From Lachnospiraceae bacterium (GTDB lineage Bacteria; Bacillota; Clostridia; Lachnospirales; Lachnospiraceae), in the NCBI GenBank assembly GCA_021770345.1, contig JAETRD010000013.1, positions 62,001-126,000 of the forward strand: 64,000 nt of DNA. The letters are read 5' to 3'. Positions 39,465 to 48,049 of this stretch are shown piece by piece. Made by a program: the position numbers and the translations under genes. Each line of letters begins with the position of its first letter. Positions within the stretch are counted from its first letter, which is position 1. The notes under the pieces were generated by a model. The model was not told the origin of the DNA. It saw only the letters and a program-made list of their open reading frames with translations, and did not search any database.

Positions 39465-40172
39465 CTATCCCAGAATCTTTTCCATGATATTTTTTGTCTT
39501 ATTTAAAAAATCGTGATAATTCTCCGACACGCCAAACTTTTCCATCAGCCCGTCTAAAAGGTCCGCAGCCAGATCCACGTTCCTCACAAATTCCCCGGGA
39601 TTGACGATCTTCCTTGTCGCCCGCGTCTCTATCGCAAATTCGCTGCCTTCGACTCCCAGATAGCGCACCACCTTCGGCATCGGCAGCGTGTGCGTGATCG
39701 TCACCGTAACCGTAGAAGAAAAAAATCCCCTGTCTATCGTCACCTCCGGCGGCGTGATATGCCCGAGCGCAAGCAGCGTCACCTCCATGACCGCACCCGC
39801 ATATTTCGCCTCGTAAACTACCTCCCTGTTTCCGCTTCCCGCAAGCACGGACGCCAGCGTGCCGACCTCCCGATAGAGGTCTCCGACACGCGCGTGATAC
39901 GCCTCGTAATAGGACGTCACGGCCTCTCTCGGGGGCACGCCACCGTCCCATGCAAAATCAACGTTCCGCCCCGCATTCATTCCGAGCACCCGGTAGCCGA
40001 GATATGCTTCCCCGCGCGACGCCTCTGCAGCCACGCGCTCCGCCACATAGGAGAGCGCGGCCTCCTGCATCCAGAAAAGCCCGAGGTAAATCATCGCAAT
40101 CACGGTGCAGATCACCAGCGGAAAATAGATCGACGCCTCCACCAATACGCCCCCACGTTCGGATTGTCTCAT
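39465..40172 (-). CDS. TadE-like pseudopilin
   Basis: A 235-residue protein whose N-terminus RGGVLVEASIYFPLVICTVI has the pseudopilin pattern (Gly, then hydrophobic helix with Glu at position 5 of the mature form). The remaining ~190 residues are extracytoplasmic, with a beta-rich centre (STVTVTITHTLPMPKVVRYL). It lies four bases behind the flp pilin gene and 38 bp before the DUF5702-like gene, the normal place for TadE in these loci. Confidence 0.82.
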   Translation of the reverse strand: MRQSERGGVLVEASIYFPLVICTVIAMIYLGLFWMQEAALSYVAERVAAEASRGEAYLGYRVLGMNAGRNVDFAWDGGVPPREAVTSYYEAYHARVGDLYREVGTLASVLAGSGNREVVYEAKYAGAVMEVTLLALGHITPPEVTIDRGFFSSTVTVTITHTLPMPKVVRYLGVEGSEFAIETRATRKIVNPGEFVRNVDLAADLLDGLMEKFGVSENYHDFLNKTKNIMEKILG

Positions 40173-40176
40173 ACCA

Positions 40177-40392
40177 TCAGCTCCCTATAAACTCCGTCAA
40201 TCTTGCAAAAATCGTATTTACCGCACTCATAAGCTGCGTCCGGAACACCCCTGCCACCGCGAGGACAATGACGATCACCACCATAATCGACACCAGATTA
40301 GAGTCTCCCCTTTCCTCCGCCAGAAAACGTTCGAGCGCGTCCGTGCATCTCATCTTCCCTCTCAGATACCAGTACATTGCTTTGTTTTTCAT
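40177..40392 (-). CDS. flp: Flp-type major pilin
   Basis: A 71-residue type IVb pilin precursor. A 30-residue basic/polar leader ends in EERGDSNLVS, followed by a hydrophobic helix IMVVIVIVLAVAGVF and a short C-terminal tail. The prepilin peptidase would cut after Gly. Small size and position between TadC and TadE genes are typical of Flp1-family pilins of Firmicutes. GGAGGG precedes the ATG. Confidence 0.85.
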   Translation of the reverse strand: MKNKAMYWYLRGKMRCTDALERFLAEERGDSNLVSIMVVIVIVLAVAGVFRTQLMSAVNTIFARLTEFIGS

Positions 40393-40444
40393 GTTTTTCC
40401 CTCCGTAAATTTTTTATTATAATCATTTGCATGAATTATAACCG

Positions 40445-41302
40445 CTACATACTCACAAACGCCGGGACCATGATCATAATTAAAATCCCGATGAAGATAC
40501 ACGCGGTCGGCAGCATCAGTTTCGAGGCCGCCGCCTCCCCTTTCCGCTTTGCCAGATGCTTTTTCTCCTCCCACATCTCGTCCGCCATCTCGCGCAGGAA
40601 AAAGGCGAGCTCCGCATTTCCTTTCTGCAGGTTCTGCACCATCGTGGACGAAAACCGCCGGATGTCTTTCAGTCCGCACCGCTCCGCAAGGTTGCGGTAG
40701 ATCTCGACCTCCGCCACACCGTTTTGAAATTCCTGCATCGTTACTTTCATCTCGTCGTACAAAATTCCCGCGCCGCTTGCCGCAACCTTATTCCAGGCTT
40801 CCCGCATTACCATGCCGGAGTTTACCAGCAGCGCAAGCTTCGAGAGCACCTGCGGGAAGTCCGCCAAAAGCGCATCCCTGCGGTTGGCAAGTTTATTGTC
40901 CAGCTCCTGCTCCATATACAGCGCCGCAAGTATCGCGAGCGCAATCCCGAGCACTGCGAGCAGCGCGCTGTCCGCGGCTGCCGCAAGCAAAAACATCAGC
41001 GTCAGCGCAAGATACGCGTAGGTAAACTCCGCTCCTCTCGTCACATAAAAATAGAACTGCGCATATTTTTTTCCGCTGACCTCCGCAATCTCATGAATCC
41101 GCTTTCTCGCCTGCTTTGTATTCATGTCATACCGGATGATATCCATGATCCCAAAACCCACAAAAAACAGCTCCGGATACCGGTATTCTTCCCTGTCAAT
41201 GCTGCCGGTCACTTCCCCAAAGCTATCCTTATATCTGCGGTTTAGCACAAACCAGTCGACGGTCAGCACGGTCGCTGCCACCGCTATCATTATCTGAATC
41301 AT
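40445..41302 (-). CDS. tadC: TadC-like inner-membrane platform protein (T2SSF domain)
   Basis: A 285-residue protein with an N-terminal membrane helix, two central hydrophobic helices and a C-terminal one (LPTACIFIGILIMIMVPAFV). The T2SSF fold is visible in FPQVLSKLALLVNSGMVMREAW and LAERCGLKDIRRFSSTMVQN. TadC pairs with TadB as the membrane base that converts ATPase motion into pilus growth. It lies 17 bp behind tadB. Confidence 0.88.
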   Translation of the reverse strand: MIQIMIAVAATVLTVDWFVLNRRYKDSFGEVTGSIDREEYRYPELFFVGFGIMDIIRYDMNTKQARKRIHEIAEVSGKKYAQFYFYVTRGAEFTYAYLALTLMFLLAAAADSALLAVLGIALAILAALYMEQELDNKLANRRDALLADFPQVLSKLALLVNSGMVMREAWNKVAASGAGILYDEMKVTMQEFQNGVAEVEIYRNLAERCGLKDIRRFSSTMVQNLQKGNAELAFFLREMADEMWEEKKHLAKRKGEAAASKLMLPTACIFIGILIMIMVPAFVSM

Positions 41303-41319
41303 ACCGTTCCTCCCATCGC

Positions 41320-42114
41320 CTAGATTGTGATGTCCGTCAGTTTTCTTCCGGCCAGATATGCGCCCGCAAAAATGGCAATGCAGAACAGCTTTACCGCTAC
41401 ATTAAAAAATGTATTGGCCGCGACCGTCGATTCGCCGAGTCCGCCCAGCATCGGGACAATGACAAGCGGCATCAGAATCATCACGTTCAGTTCGTTTTTG
41501 TTCGCCTGCAGCATCGTCTCAATCTCCATCTCAATCTCGATTTTATCGTTGATAATCTCCCGGCTGTCCGCGATAATCTGTTTTAAATTACTTCCCTGCC
41601 TGTTTGCCACCTCGAACACGCTCGCAAAGCTTTCCACGTCCGCAAGCCCGCTGCGCGCCGCAAAATTAAACAAAAGCTCCTCCGCCTGAAGATTGTTCTT
41701 CATCCCTTCCAGAATCAGCCTGACCTCCGCGACGATATCCGCATCCTCCCCGTAGACAGAAACCATGTCTCCCTCGGCATCCCGGAATGCTCCCATCGTA
41801 TTCTGTCCCGCCGAGTAAGACGCGGCAAGGGATTCCAGCAGATCTTTAAACTGCAGAAGAAGCGTTTTGCTCCGCTTTTGTATTTTATAGCCCCGGTAAA
41901 ACCGCTGCGCCGGCACAAGCAGCAGAATCCCCCCGATTGCCCCAAAGAAAATGCTGTGAAAAAACACATACACAACGACCATTGACGCCGCAAAGCCGAG
42001 CGCGGCCGCAATGATTCGATCCTGCGGCTTCATCTCATAAACGTGATAATCCGCGGCGTCCTCCAGCAGCCCCTGCACCGGCTTGTATGTTTCCTTCTCT
42101 TTCTTTTCTCTCAT
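41320..42114 (-). CDS. tadB: TadB-like inner-membrane platform protein (T2SSF domain)
   Basis: A 264-residue protein with two close N-terminal membrane helices (AALGFAASMVVVYVFFHSI) and two C-terminal ones (LNVMILMPLVIVPMLGGL, LFCIAIFAGAYLAG). The cytoplasmic T2SSF region contains LLLQFKDLLESLAASYSAGQ and FEVANRQGSNLKQII. It lies 22 bp behind tadA and just before tadC, as in other Tad loci. Confidence 0.88.
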   Translation of the reverse strand: MREKKEKETYKPVQGLLEDAADYHVYEMKPQDRIIAAALGFAASMVVVYVFFHSIFFGAIGGILLLVPAQRFYRGYKIQKRSKTLLLQFKDLLESLAASYSAGQNTMGAFRDAEGDMVSVYGEDADIVAEVRLILEGMKNNLQAEELLFNFAARSGLADVESFASVFEVANRQGSNLKQIIADSREIINDKIEIEMEIETMLQANKNELNVMILMPLVIVPMLGGLGESTVAANTFFNVAVKLFCIAIFAGAYLAGRKLTDITI

Positions 42115-42136
42115 CGTATCTCTCCGCCTTTTCTTT

Positions 42137-43375
42137 CTATATCTCCACCCGAATCCCCGAAAGCTTCAGCTTAAAATCATTCTGCAGCGGGTTTTCGGTC
42201 CGCACGAGCGCCCCGGATACTTTCTCTGCGGAGCTGTTTTCATCCTCCCGAAACACATACAGCGGATTTAACAGAATCTTTCCGTCCCGATACCCCACGA
42301 CCTCCGCAATCTCCATCGTCCTGCGGGACTTGTCCCGAAGTCTCGACAGATGGATAATAATATCCACCGCCGAGGCAATCTGCTGTCGTATCGCTTCGAG
42401 CGGAAGCCCCTCGGCCCCCTGCAGCACCATCGTCTCGAGACGGCTTAACATATCCTGCGTCGAGTTCGCGTGCCCGGTGGAGAGCGAGCCGTCGTGTCCG
42501 GTATTCATCGCCTGCAGCATATCGAGCGCCTCCCCGCCGCGCACCTCGCCGACCACAATCCGCTCCGGACGCATACGAAGCGACGACTTGATGAGGTCAC
42601 GAATCGTAATCTGCCCGGCTCCCGAGGAATTCGCATTTCGGGTCTCGAGGCTCACAAGGTTTTCTACCCCTGCAATCTGCAGCTCCGCCGAGTCCTCGAT
42701 CGTGATCACGCGCTCGTCTTTCGGGATAAAATTTGAAAGTGCGTTTAAAAACGTTGTCTTACCGGAACCGGTGCCGCCACTGATAAAAATGTTATATTTT
42801 GCCCGCACGAACATCGCCAGCACATCCGCAATCTCCTGCGTAATCGAACCGTACGCGATCAACCGCTCCATCGTCATCGGCGTTTTGGAAAACTTACGGA
42901 TAGTAATCGTCGGCCCGCACAGCGCGATCGGCGGAAGCACGACATTGACGCGGGAACCGTCCGGCAGACGCGTGTCACAGATCGGATTTGCCTGATTGAC
43001 CTCCCTGCCCGCAAGCCCCACAATCCGCTGAATGATATCCTCAAGCCTGCGCTGGCTTTCAAACTGCTTATCCAGCTTAAAAAGTCTGCCGCTCTGCTCA
43101 ATAAAAATATGTTCCGGCCCGTTGATCATCACCTCCGTGATCGTGTCGTCGCCAAGAATTGCATCCAGAAGCCCGAATCCCCGGATAGAGCTGTACACCT
43201 GCTCGACAATCGAGACCTTCTGTCCGACCTGGACATATCTGTCTTTCAAATGTTCCTCCGCAATCTGTCCGATCTGCTCCTCTAACTCCTCATCCGAAAG
43301 ACGGCTCAGCTGCAGCGTATCGGTAATATATTTTTTCAGTTCACTGACAAGCTGCTGTTCTTCATCAAATTCCAT
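42137..43375 (-). CDS. tadA: TadA/CpaF-type secretion ATPase
   Basis: A 412-residue hexameric ATPase powering pilus assembly. Walker A ISGGTGSGKTTFLN near residue 197, Asp box ERVITIEDSAELQI, Walker B region ERIVVGEVRGGEALDML and the conserved His in STGHANS are all present. The N-terminal ~130 residues are the usual CpaF helical domain. The ATG at 43373-43375, with AGGGGGT five bases upstream, is chosen over an upstream ATG at 43456. The start overlaps the end of tadZ by 11 bp. Confidence 0.94.
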   Translation of the reverse strand: MEFDEEQQLVSELKKYITDTLQLSRLSDEELEEQIGQIAEEHLKDRYVQVGQKVSIVEQVYSSIRGFGLLDAILGDDTITEVMINGPEHIFIEQSGRLFKLDKQFESQRRLEDIIQRIVGLAGREVNQANPICDTRLPDGSRVNVVLPPIALCGPTITIRKFSKTPMTMERLIAYGSITQEIADVLAMFVRAKYNIFISGGTGSGKTTFLNALSNFIPKDERVITIEDSAELQIAGVENLVSLETRNANSSGAGQITIRDLIKSSLRMRPERIVVGEVRGGEALDMLQAMNTGHDGSLSTGHANSTQDMLSRLETMVLQGAEGLPLEAIRQQIASAVDIIIHLSRLRDKSRRTMEIAEVVGYRDGKILLNPLYVFREDENSSAEKVSGALVRTENPLQNDFKLKLSGIRVEI

Positions 43376-44450
43376 CAGATACCCCCTGTTCGATTGCGTC
43401 AAATACCGTAAGCTCCGACATTTCACGCAGCAGCTGCGGCACCGGATAGTGCTCAAACCGCTTGATCCTCCCGTATTTCCGAAGCTCTATTCCCTCAATC
43501 TCCCGCGACGTATAACTTCCGAAACGGTTATACAAAATTCCCATACGCATCATCAGTTTCATGTCTTTCTGCTGCTCCAAAATGGAAAACGACGCAAGCA
43601 TACGGACTGTTTTCTCATTTGATGCCGCCGCGCCGTCCGCAACCAAAACAATCTGCCCGCACTCCTTTAATAGTTCAAGCTGTCCGGGCCGCATCGAAAA
43701 ATCAAAATCAAACAGGATGTAGTCATAACCGCAGTAGGTTTTCAGTTCCGTCAGAATCCGCCCTATCTCTTCCTCCCGCAATTCCATCCGGTCTAACGCC
43801 ACCGATGCGGCGGGAAAGAAATATACACCGTCCGCATCCTGCTTTACCGTACTCTCCAGCTTCAGATACAGATTTCCTTTTTTGCTTTTCACCGCATAAA
43901 TGATATCCTCGAGCTTTCCCTGCCCTTCACCCTGGAAAAACACATCCGCGCTTCCGAATTGTTCCAGATTCAGATACAGCACCTTTTTCCCTTTTCGCGC
44001 AAAGCGGACGGCACATGCTGCGGCGGCACTTGAACAACCGGTTCCTCCCGCCGCCGAGATAAATGCGATCGTCTTTGCCCTCTGGTTTTCCTCAAGTCCG
44101 ATTCCCCTCACCGCGGCGGTTGTCTCGGAATAGATATTGAGAATCCTCTTATAGATAAGCTCCGCCTTCTGAAATCTGCACACGGCCTTTGCACCGTACA
44201 TGCGCTCCACATCCGGCGAATCCACAAAATAGGCAAATCCGCATCGGGACGGTATCTGTTTCGTGTCAATCTCAAAGACATCGCTTGCCAGAAACACATC
44301 TATTTTTGCATCCGCAAGCGCCTGCATCGCATTGCTTTCACTCGTAAATGAATAGATCTCGAATTTATCCGCATACTTCATCGTAAAGACCGACACGATT
44401 CGTTTTAAATACGCCTCGTCATTCTCGAGAATCGCCAAATGCATCTTCAT
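43365..44450 (-). CDS. tadZ: TadZ/CpaE-like localisation ATPase
   Basis: A 361-residue protein. The N-terminal ~110 residues resemble a receiver-like atypical domain (HLAILENDEAYLKRIV) without obvious phosphorylation site. The C-terminal MinD/ParA-like domain starts FISAAGGTGCSS near residue 131, a variant P-loop in which the usual GGxGKS lysine is replaced, as in many TadZ proteins. Such proteins place the pilus machine at a cell site. GGAGG lies six bases before the ATG. It is the first gene of the ~21-kb operon and has a strong promoter 50 bp upstream. Confidence 0.85.
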   Translation of the reverse strand: MKMHLAILENDEAYLKRIVSVFTMKYADKFEIYSFTSESNAMQALADAKIDVFLASDVFEIDTKQIPSRCGFAYFVDSPDVERMYGAKAVCRFQKAELIYKRILNIYSETTAAVRGIGLEENQRAKTIAFISAAGGTGCSSAAAACAVRFARKGKKVLYLNLEQFGSADVFFQGEGQGKLEDIIYAVKSKKGNLYLKLESTVKQDADGVYFFPAASVALDRMELREEEIGRILTELKTYCGYDYILFDFDFSMRPGQLELLKECGQIVLVADGAAASNEKTVRMLASFSILEQQKDMKLMMRMGILYNRFGSYTSREIEGIELRKYGRIKRFEHYPVPQLLREMSELTVFDAIEQGVSDGI

Positions 44451-44493
44451 AATCTTCCTCCGATGTCACTTTCTTACTTCTTTTGTCGAGTAC

Positions 44494-44522
44494 ATTATAC
44501 ATTTTATTGCGCTCTCGTGCAA
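44494..44522 (-). promoter_or_regulatory. Sigma-A promoter of the Tad/kinase/adhesin operon
   Basis: On the minus strand TTGCAC (44517-44522) and TATAAT (44494-44499) are 17 bp apart. A perfect AT palindrome, ATATTTTTT and AAAAAATAT around AG, lies immediately upstream of the -35 and could act as an UP element or operator. Confidence 0.8.
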
Positions 44523-44561
44523 TATTTTTTAGAAAAAATATCTTACTCTTACTCATAAGAT

Positions 44562-44710
44562 GTTACTGTTCACGGCCCGGGGAGCCGCTCATAGCAACGA
44601 TTCGGGGCGATATTATGAGTTTTGCCCTGCAAAAACTGCCCCTCACACCTGAATCATATCTCTGCGGAATGCGCAGCTCATGCGCATTCCTGCCCCGTGA
44701 AAAGTAACCA
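44562..44710. repeat. 149-bp MITE-like element, copy 1
   Basis: Ends GTTACTGTTCACGG and CCGTGAAAAGTAAC are inverted repeats with one mismatch. Inside lies a 10-bp perfect hairpin GGAATGCGCA / TGCGCATTCC. A second, diverged and partly expanded copy is at 49187-49440; the 25 bp from CCCCTCACACCTG through CATATCTCT is identical in both. A 30-codon ORF (44615-44707) begins MSFALQKLPLTPESYL but lacks a ribosome binding site. Confidence 0.7.
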
Positions 44711-44749
44711 TACGATACCTTTTAATCTGATTTATTATGAGGAAACAGC

Positions 44750-45004
44750 ATGAAAAACGACAGCAGCATTGACCGGATTATCCAGGTAAACGACATCTGC
44801 ATCGGAGCCAATATTCGAAAGCTCCGTGAGGCAAAGAAGATCAAGCAGACAGACATGGTAAAGAAACTTCAACTCCTCGGTGTGGATATCTCCACGTTCT
44901 CCTACAATCGTATTGAAAAGGGAACACAAAACCCGACGGTTTCCTTTCTTCTGACCTGCTGTAAAATATTTGAGTGTGATATAAATGCCATTTTTGGCAT
45001 GTAA
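44750..45004 (+). CDS. XRE-family helix-turn-helix regulator
   Basis: An 84-residue DNA-binding protein consisting almost only of a Cro/CI-type HTH: IGANIRKLREAKKIKQTDMVKKL, then SYNRIEKGTQNPTVSFLL. Written in parts, helix 2-3 is QTDMVKKLQLLGVDIS. GAGG is seven bases before the ATG. It is monocistronic, converges on clpB and ends at a bidirectional terminator. It starts 39 bp after the MITE-like repeat; target genes unknown. Confidence 0.85.
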   Translation: MKNDSSIDRIIQVNDICIGANIRKLREAKKIKQTDMVKKLQLLGVDISTFSYNRIEKGTQNPTVSFLLTCCKIFECDINAIFGM

Positions 45005-45038
45005 AAAAGCGCCGGAATCATGTTCCAACGCTTTTTTT
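45003..45038. terminator. Bidirectional terminator between the XRE gene and clpB
   Basis: AAAAAAGCG and CGCTTTTTT pair, with an inner GGAA/TTCC stem and a five-base loop. T-tracts are present on both strands, so it can serve the XRE gene (plus) and clpB (minus). Confidence 0.8.
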
Positions 45039-45119
45039 GTTTCATGGAGCTGCCGCATTTTACACAAACGATTACAGGCATGCAACATACATGTGAATTT
45101 AGGAAGCCTTCTTGCTTAT

Positions 45120-47705
45120 TCAATTTTTAACCCGCGCAGTCAGCCCGTCTCCCTCCACATCGATAAGGATGGTGTCACCGGCCCGCACCTTGTCCGCGAG
45201 AATCAGTTTCGCGGACAGCGTCTCCACATGCTTCTGCAAAAAACGCTTGAGCGGTCTCGCGCCGTATGTCGGATCATAGCCGTGATCGATCACATACTGC
45301 TCCGCCGTCTCTGACAATTCCACCGCAACTTCCCGGTCCGCAAGACGCCGGTTCAGTTCTCGCATCAGCAGCGTGACAATATTTCCGATATTGTCCTTTG
45401 TCAGCGGTTTGAACAAAATCGTCTCGTCGAGACGGTTTAAAAATTCCGGACGGAAATTCCCCCGCAATTCATTCATCACGGCCGCCTCACACTCCGGCCG
45501 AATGCTTCCGTCGTCGCCGATTCCCTCAAGCAGATACTGGGAACCGAGATTTGATGTCATAATGATAATCGTATTTTTAAAGTCCACCGTTCTTCCCTGA
45601 GAGTCCGTGATGCGCCCGTCGTCGAGAACCTGAAGCAGCACGTTAAAGACATCCGGGTGCGCTTTCTCCACCTCGTCGAAGAGAACGACGGAATACGGTT
45701 TCCGCCGCACAGCCTCCGTCAGCTGGCCGCCCTCGTCGTAGCCGACATATCCGGGAGGCGCTCCGATCAGGCGGGACACGGAGTATTTCTCCATGTACTC
45801 GCTCATGTCGAGACGCACCATGTTGGATTCGTCGTCAAACAGGCTTTCCGCCAACGCTTTCGCCAGCTCCGTTTTCCCGACGCCGGTCGGCCCCAGAAAC
45901 AGGAATGAACCGATCGGCTTGCTCGGATCCTTGATCCCCGCTTTCGAGCGGATAATCGCCTCCGACACCAGCGTCACGCCCTCATCCTGCCCGATCACGC
46001 GCCGATGCAGCTCCGCGTCCAGATGCAGCGTCTTGTTCCGCTCGCTCTCCGTCAGCTTCGCGACCGGAATCCCTGTCCACCGGGAAATGATACGCGCGAT
46101 TTCCTCCTCGCTCACACTCTCGTGCACGAGCGACAGATCGCGCTCTTTTACCGCGGCCTCCTCCACGTCAAGCTGCTTTTCCAGCGACGGCAGCGTGCCG
46201 TACTGCAATTCCGCCGCCTTCTCAAGGTCATAATTCTGCTGTGCCAGCTTAATCTCACTCTTCACGCGCTCGATTTCCTCACGCAGCTTCTGCACCTTTT
46301 CCACGGAAGTTTTCTCGTTCTCCCACTGCGCCTTTTTGCTGCTGAACTCGTCCCGCAACTCCGCAAGCTCTTTCTGCAGTGCCGCCAGACGATCCTGACT
46401 TAAGCGGTCCGTCTCCTTTTTGAGCGCCGTCTCCTCAATCTCCATCTGCATCACGCGGCGGTTTAACTCGTCTAACTCCGTCGGCATCGAGTCGAGCTCC
46501 GTCTTAATCAGCGCGCAGGCCTCGTCAACCAGATCGATCGCCTTGTCCGGCAGGAACCGGTCCGAAATGTACCGGTTTGACAGCACCGCCGCCGACACTA
46601 ACGCCGCATCCATAATCTTTACGCCGTGGAACACCTCGTAGCGCTCCTTTAATCCGCGCAGAATGGAAATCGTGTCCTCCACGGTCGGTTCGTCCACCAT
46701 CACCGGCTGGAAACGGCGCTCCAACGCCGCATCCTTCTCGATGTATTCCCGGTACTCGTCGAGCGTGGTGGCGCCGATACAGTGCAGCTCGCCGCGCGCA
46801 AGCATCGGCTTTAACAGCTGCCCGGCATCCATCGCCCCGTCGGTTTTTCCGGCTCCCACAATCGTGTGCAGCTCATCGATAAACAAAATAATCTGACCCT
46901 CCGAGCTTTTCACCTCATCGAGCACCGCCTTTAAGCGTTCCTCAAACTCGCCGCGGTACTTTGCACCCGCAATCAGCGCTCCCATATCCAGCGCAAACAG
47001 CCGCTTGTCTTTTAAGCCTTCCGGCACATCGCCTTTTACGATTCGCTGAGCAAGCCCCTCCACAACCGCCGTTTTCCCGACGCCCGGCTCTCCGATTAAA
47101 ACCGGATTATTCTTGGTCTTGCGCGAAAGGATGCGGACGACGTTTCGAATCTCCTCATCCCGTCCGATGACCGGATCCATTTTCTGGGCTCTCGCCCGCT
47201 CCACCATATCGTATCCGTATTTCTCAAGCGTATCGTACGTCGCCTCCGGGTTGTCCGAGGTCACGCGCTGATTGCCCCGGACCGCGGACAGCGCCTGCAA
47301 AAAGCGCTCCCTCGTGATTCCGTACTCCTTAAAAAGCTCTTTCATCGCCCCGTTGGGATATTTTAACAGCGCGAGGAACAGATGCTCCACGGACACATAC
47401 TCGTCCCCCATCTGCTTCGCCTCGTCCTCGGCATGAATCAGAACATTGTTCAGATTCTGCCCCACATAAATCTGTCCTCCGGATACCTTCACCCGGGCCC
47501 CAAGCTTGCGCTCCGCGTTATCAATAAAGTGCTCCTTTTGTATCTCCATCTTTTCGATCAGCTTCGGAATCAGCCCGTCCTCCTGACGCAGCAGCGCCAC
47601 GAGCAGATGTTCCTGCTCAAGCTCCTGATTACCATACTCGTAGGCCAGCTTTTCGCAATCGTTGATCGCTTCCACCGATTTCTGTGTAAACTTCTGAATG
47701 TTCAT
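45120..47705 (-). CDS. clpB: ATP-dependent disaggregase ClpB
   Basis: An 861-residue Hsp100 chaperone that works with DnaK to dissolve aggregates. N-terminal Clp-N repeats, AAA domain 1 with GEPGVGKTA (~207) and [14 protein letters not shown], a long ClpB/M coiled coil (~400-530), AAA domain 2 with [12 protein letters not shown] (~605) and [11 protein letters not shown]. No ClpP-binding loop is apparent, fitting ClpB rather than ClpC. ATG at 47703-47705 with GGAGG seven bases upstream. A CIRCE site overlaps the promoter, so HrcA repression is expected. The leader repeats the ribosome-binding segment twice. Confidence 0.97.
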   Translation of the reverse strand: MNIQKFTQKSVEAINDCEKLAYEYGNQELEQEHLLVALLRQEDGLIPKLIEKMEIQKEHFIDNAERKLGARVKVSGGQIYVGQNLNNVLIHAEDEAKQMGDEYVSVEHLFLALLKYPNGAMKELFKEYGITRERFLQALSAVRGNQRVTSDNPEATYDTLEKYGYDMVERARAQKMDPVIGRDEEIRNVVRILSRKTKNNPVLIGEPGVGKTAVVEGLAQRIVKGDVPEGLKDKRLFALDMGALIAGAKYRGEFEERLKAVLDEVKSSEGQIILFIDELHTIVGAGKTDGAMDAGQLLKPMLARGELHCIGATTLDEYREYIEKDAALERRFQPVMVDEPTVEDTISILRGLKERYEVFHGVKIMDAALVSAAVLSNRYISDRFLPDKAIDLVDEACALIKTELDSMPTELDELNRRVMQMEIEETALKKETDRLSQDRLAALQKELAELRDEFSSKKAQWENEKTSVEKVQKLREEIERVKSEIKLAQQNYDLEKAAELQYGTLPSLEKQLDVEEAAVKERDLSLVHESVSEEEIARIISRWTGIPVAKLTESERNKTLHLDAELHRRVIGQDEGVTLVSEAIIRSKAGIKDPSKPIGSFLFLGPTGVGKTELAKALAESLFDDESNMVRLDMSEYMEKYSVSRLIGAPPGYVGYDEGGQLTEAVRRKPYSVVLFDEVEKAHPDVFNVLLQVLDDGRITDSQGRTVDFKNTIIIMTSNLGSQYLLEGIGDDGSIRPECEAAVMNELRGNFRPEFLNRLDETILFKPLTKDNIGNIVTLLMRELNRRLADREVAVELSETAEQYVIDHGYDPTYGARPLKRFLQKHVETLSAKLILADKVRAGDTILIDVEGDGLTARVKN

Positions 47706-47707
47706 AA

Positions 47708-47784
47708 TCACACCTCCCTGTTTTGCCGGAGGCAAAATGCGACTGCTAACGCAGGAGCAGAGGTGTTTACCTCCCTGTTTTGCC
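47708..47784 (-). repeat. Duplicated leader segment upstream of clpB
   Basis: The sequence ACCTCCCTGTTTTGCC (plus strand) occurs twice, beginning at about 47712 and 47769. The copy nearer the gene supplies the clpB ribosome binding site and also sits beside a hairpin TTTTGCC-GGA-GGCAAAA (47721-47737). The far copy is an orphan Shine-Dalgarno-like site. Confidence 0.55.
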
Positions 47785-47806
47785 TCTTTGTTTTGCTTAC
47801 AACTGA

Positions 47807-47835
47807 GTTATAGCACCGTTTGTTAGCACTGTCAA
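47807..47835 (-). promoter_or_regulatory. Sigma-A promoter of clpB
   Basis: On the minus strand TTGACA (47830-47835) and TATAAC (47807-47812) are 17 bp apart, with TG one base before the -10. The -35 lies inside the CIRCE element. Confidence 0.85.
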
Positions 47836-47849
47836 TAGTTGAGTGCTAA
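47823..47849. promoter_or_regulatory. CIRCE element (HrcA operator)
   Basis: TTAGCACTG, nine bases, GAGTGCTAA: the consensus inverted repeat TTAGCACTC-N9-GAGTGCTAA with one mismatch. It overlaps the clpB -35, so HrcA would block RNA polymerase until heat shock. HrcA itself is not in the window. Confidence 0.93.
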
Positions 47850-47932
47850 TATTTTCTGAAAATTTTATAAATTGGGTATCTTTCAACCGTATGTCTTTTT
47901 GTCCAAAGAAGGTACTACCGTACATATGAAAG

Positions 47933-47958
47933 GCTGTCACGGAAGGAACCATGACAGC
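47933..47958 (-). terminator. Hairpin after the Rpn-type nuclease gene
   Basis: GCTGTCA and TGACAGC form a 7-bp stem; on the minus strand only CCTTTC follows, a weak T-tract. It lies ~90 bp past the stop of the nuclease gene. Probably its terminator. Confidence 0.45.
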
Positions 47959-48049
47959 TTAAAAAGTAACGTATTTATTTAAAAAAATACAATCACACCG
48001 GTATATTGCCGATAAATGCAAAGCATATCCCTGATCCACTCAAAGATTT

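Noticed and set aside
43365-44450. Chromosome-partition ParA near an origin
   Set aside because: The ParA-like fold has an N-terminal receiver-like domain and heads a Tad operon, so TadZ/CpaE is the better reading; no parB or parS seen.
44615-44707. 30-codon peptide gene in the first repeat copy
   Set aside because: No Shine-Dalgarno, and nucleotide-level identity with copy 2 is best explained by a repeat element; kept as a note in the repeat entry and finding.
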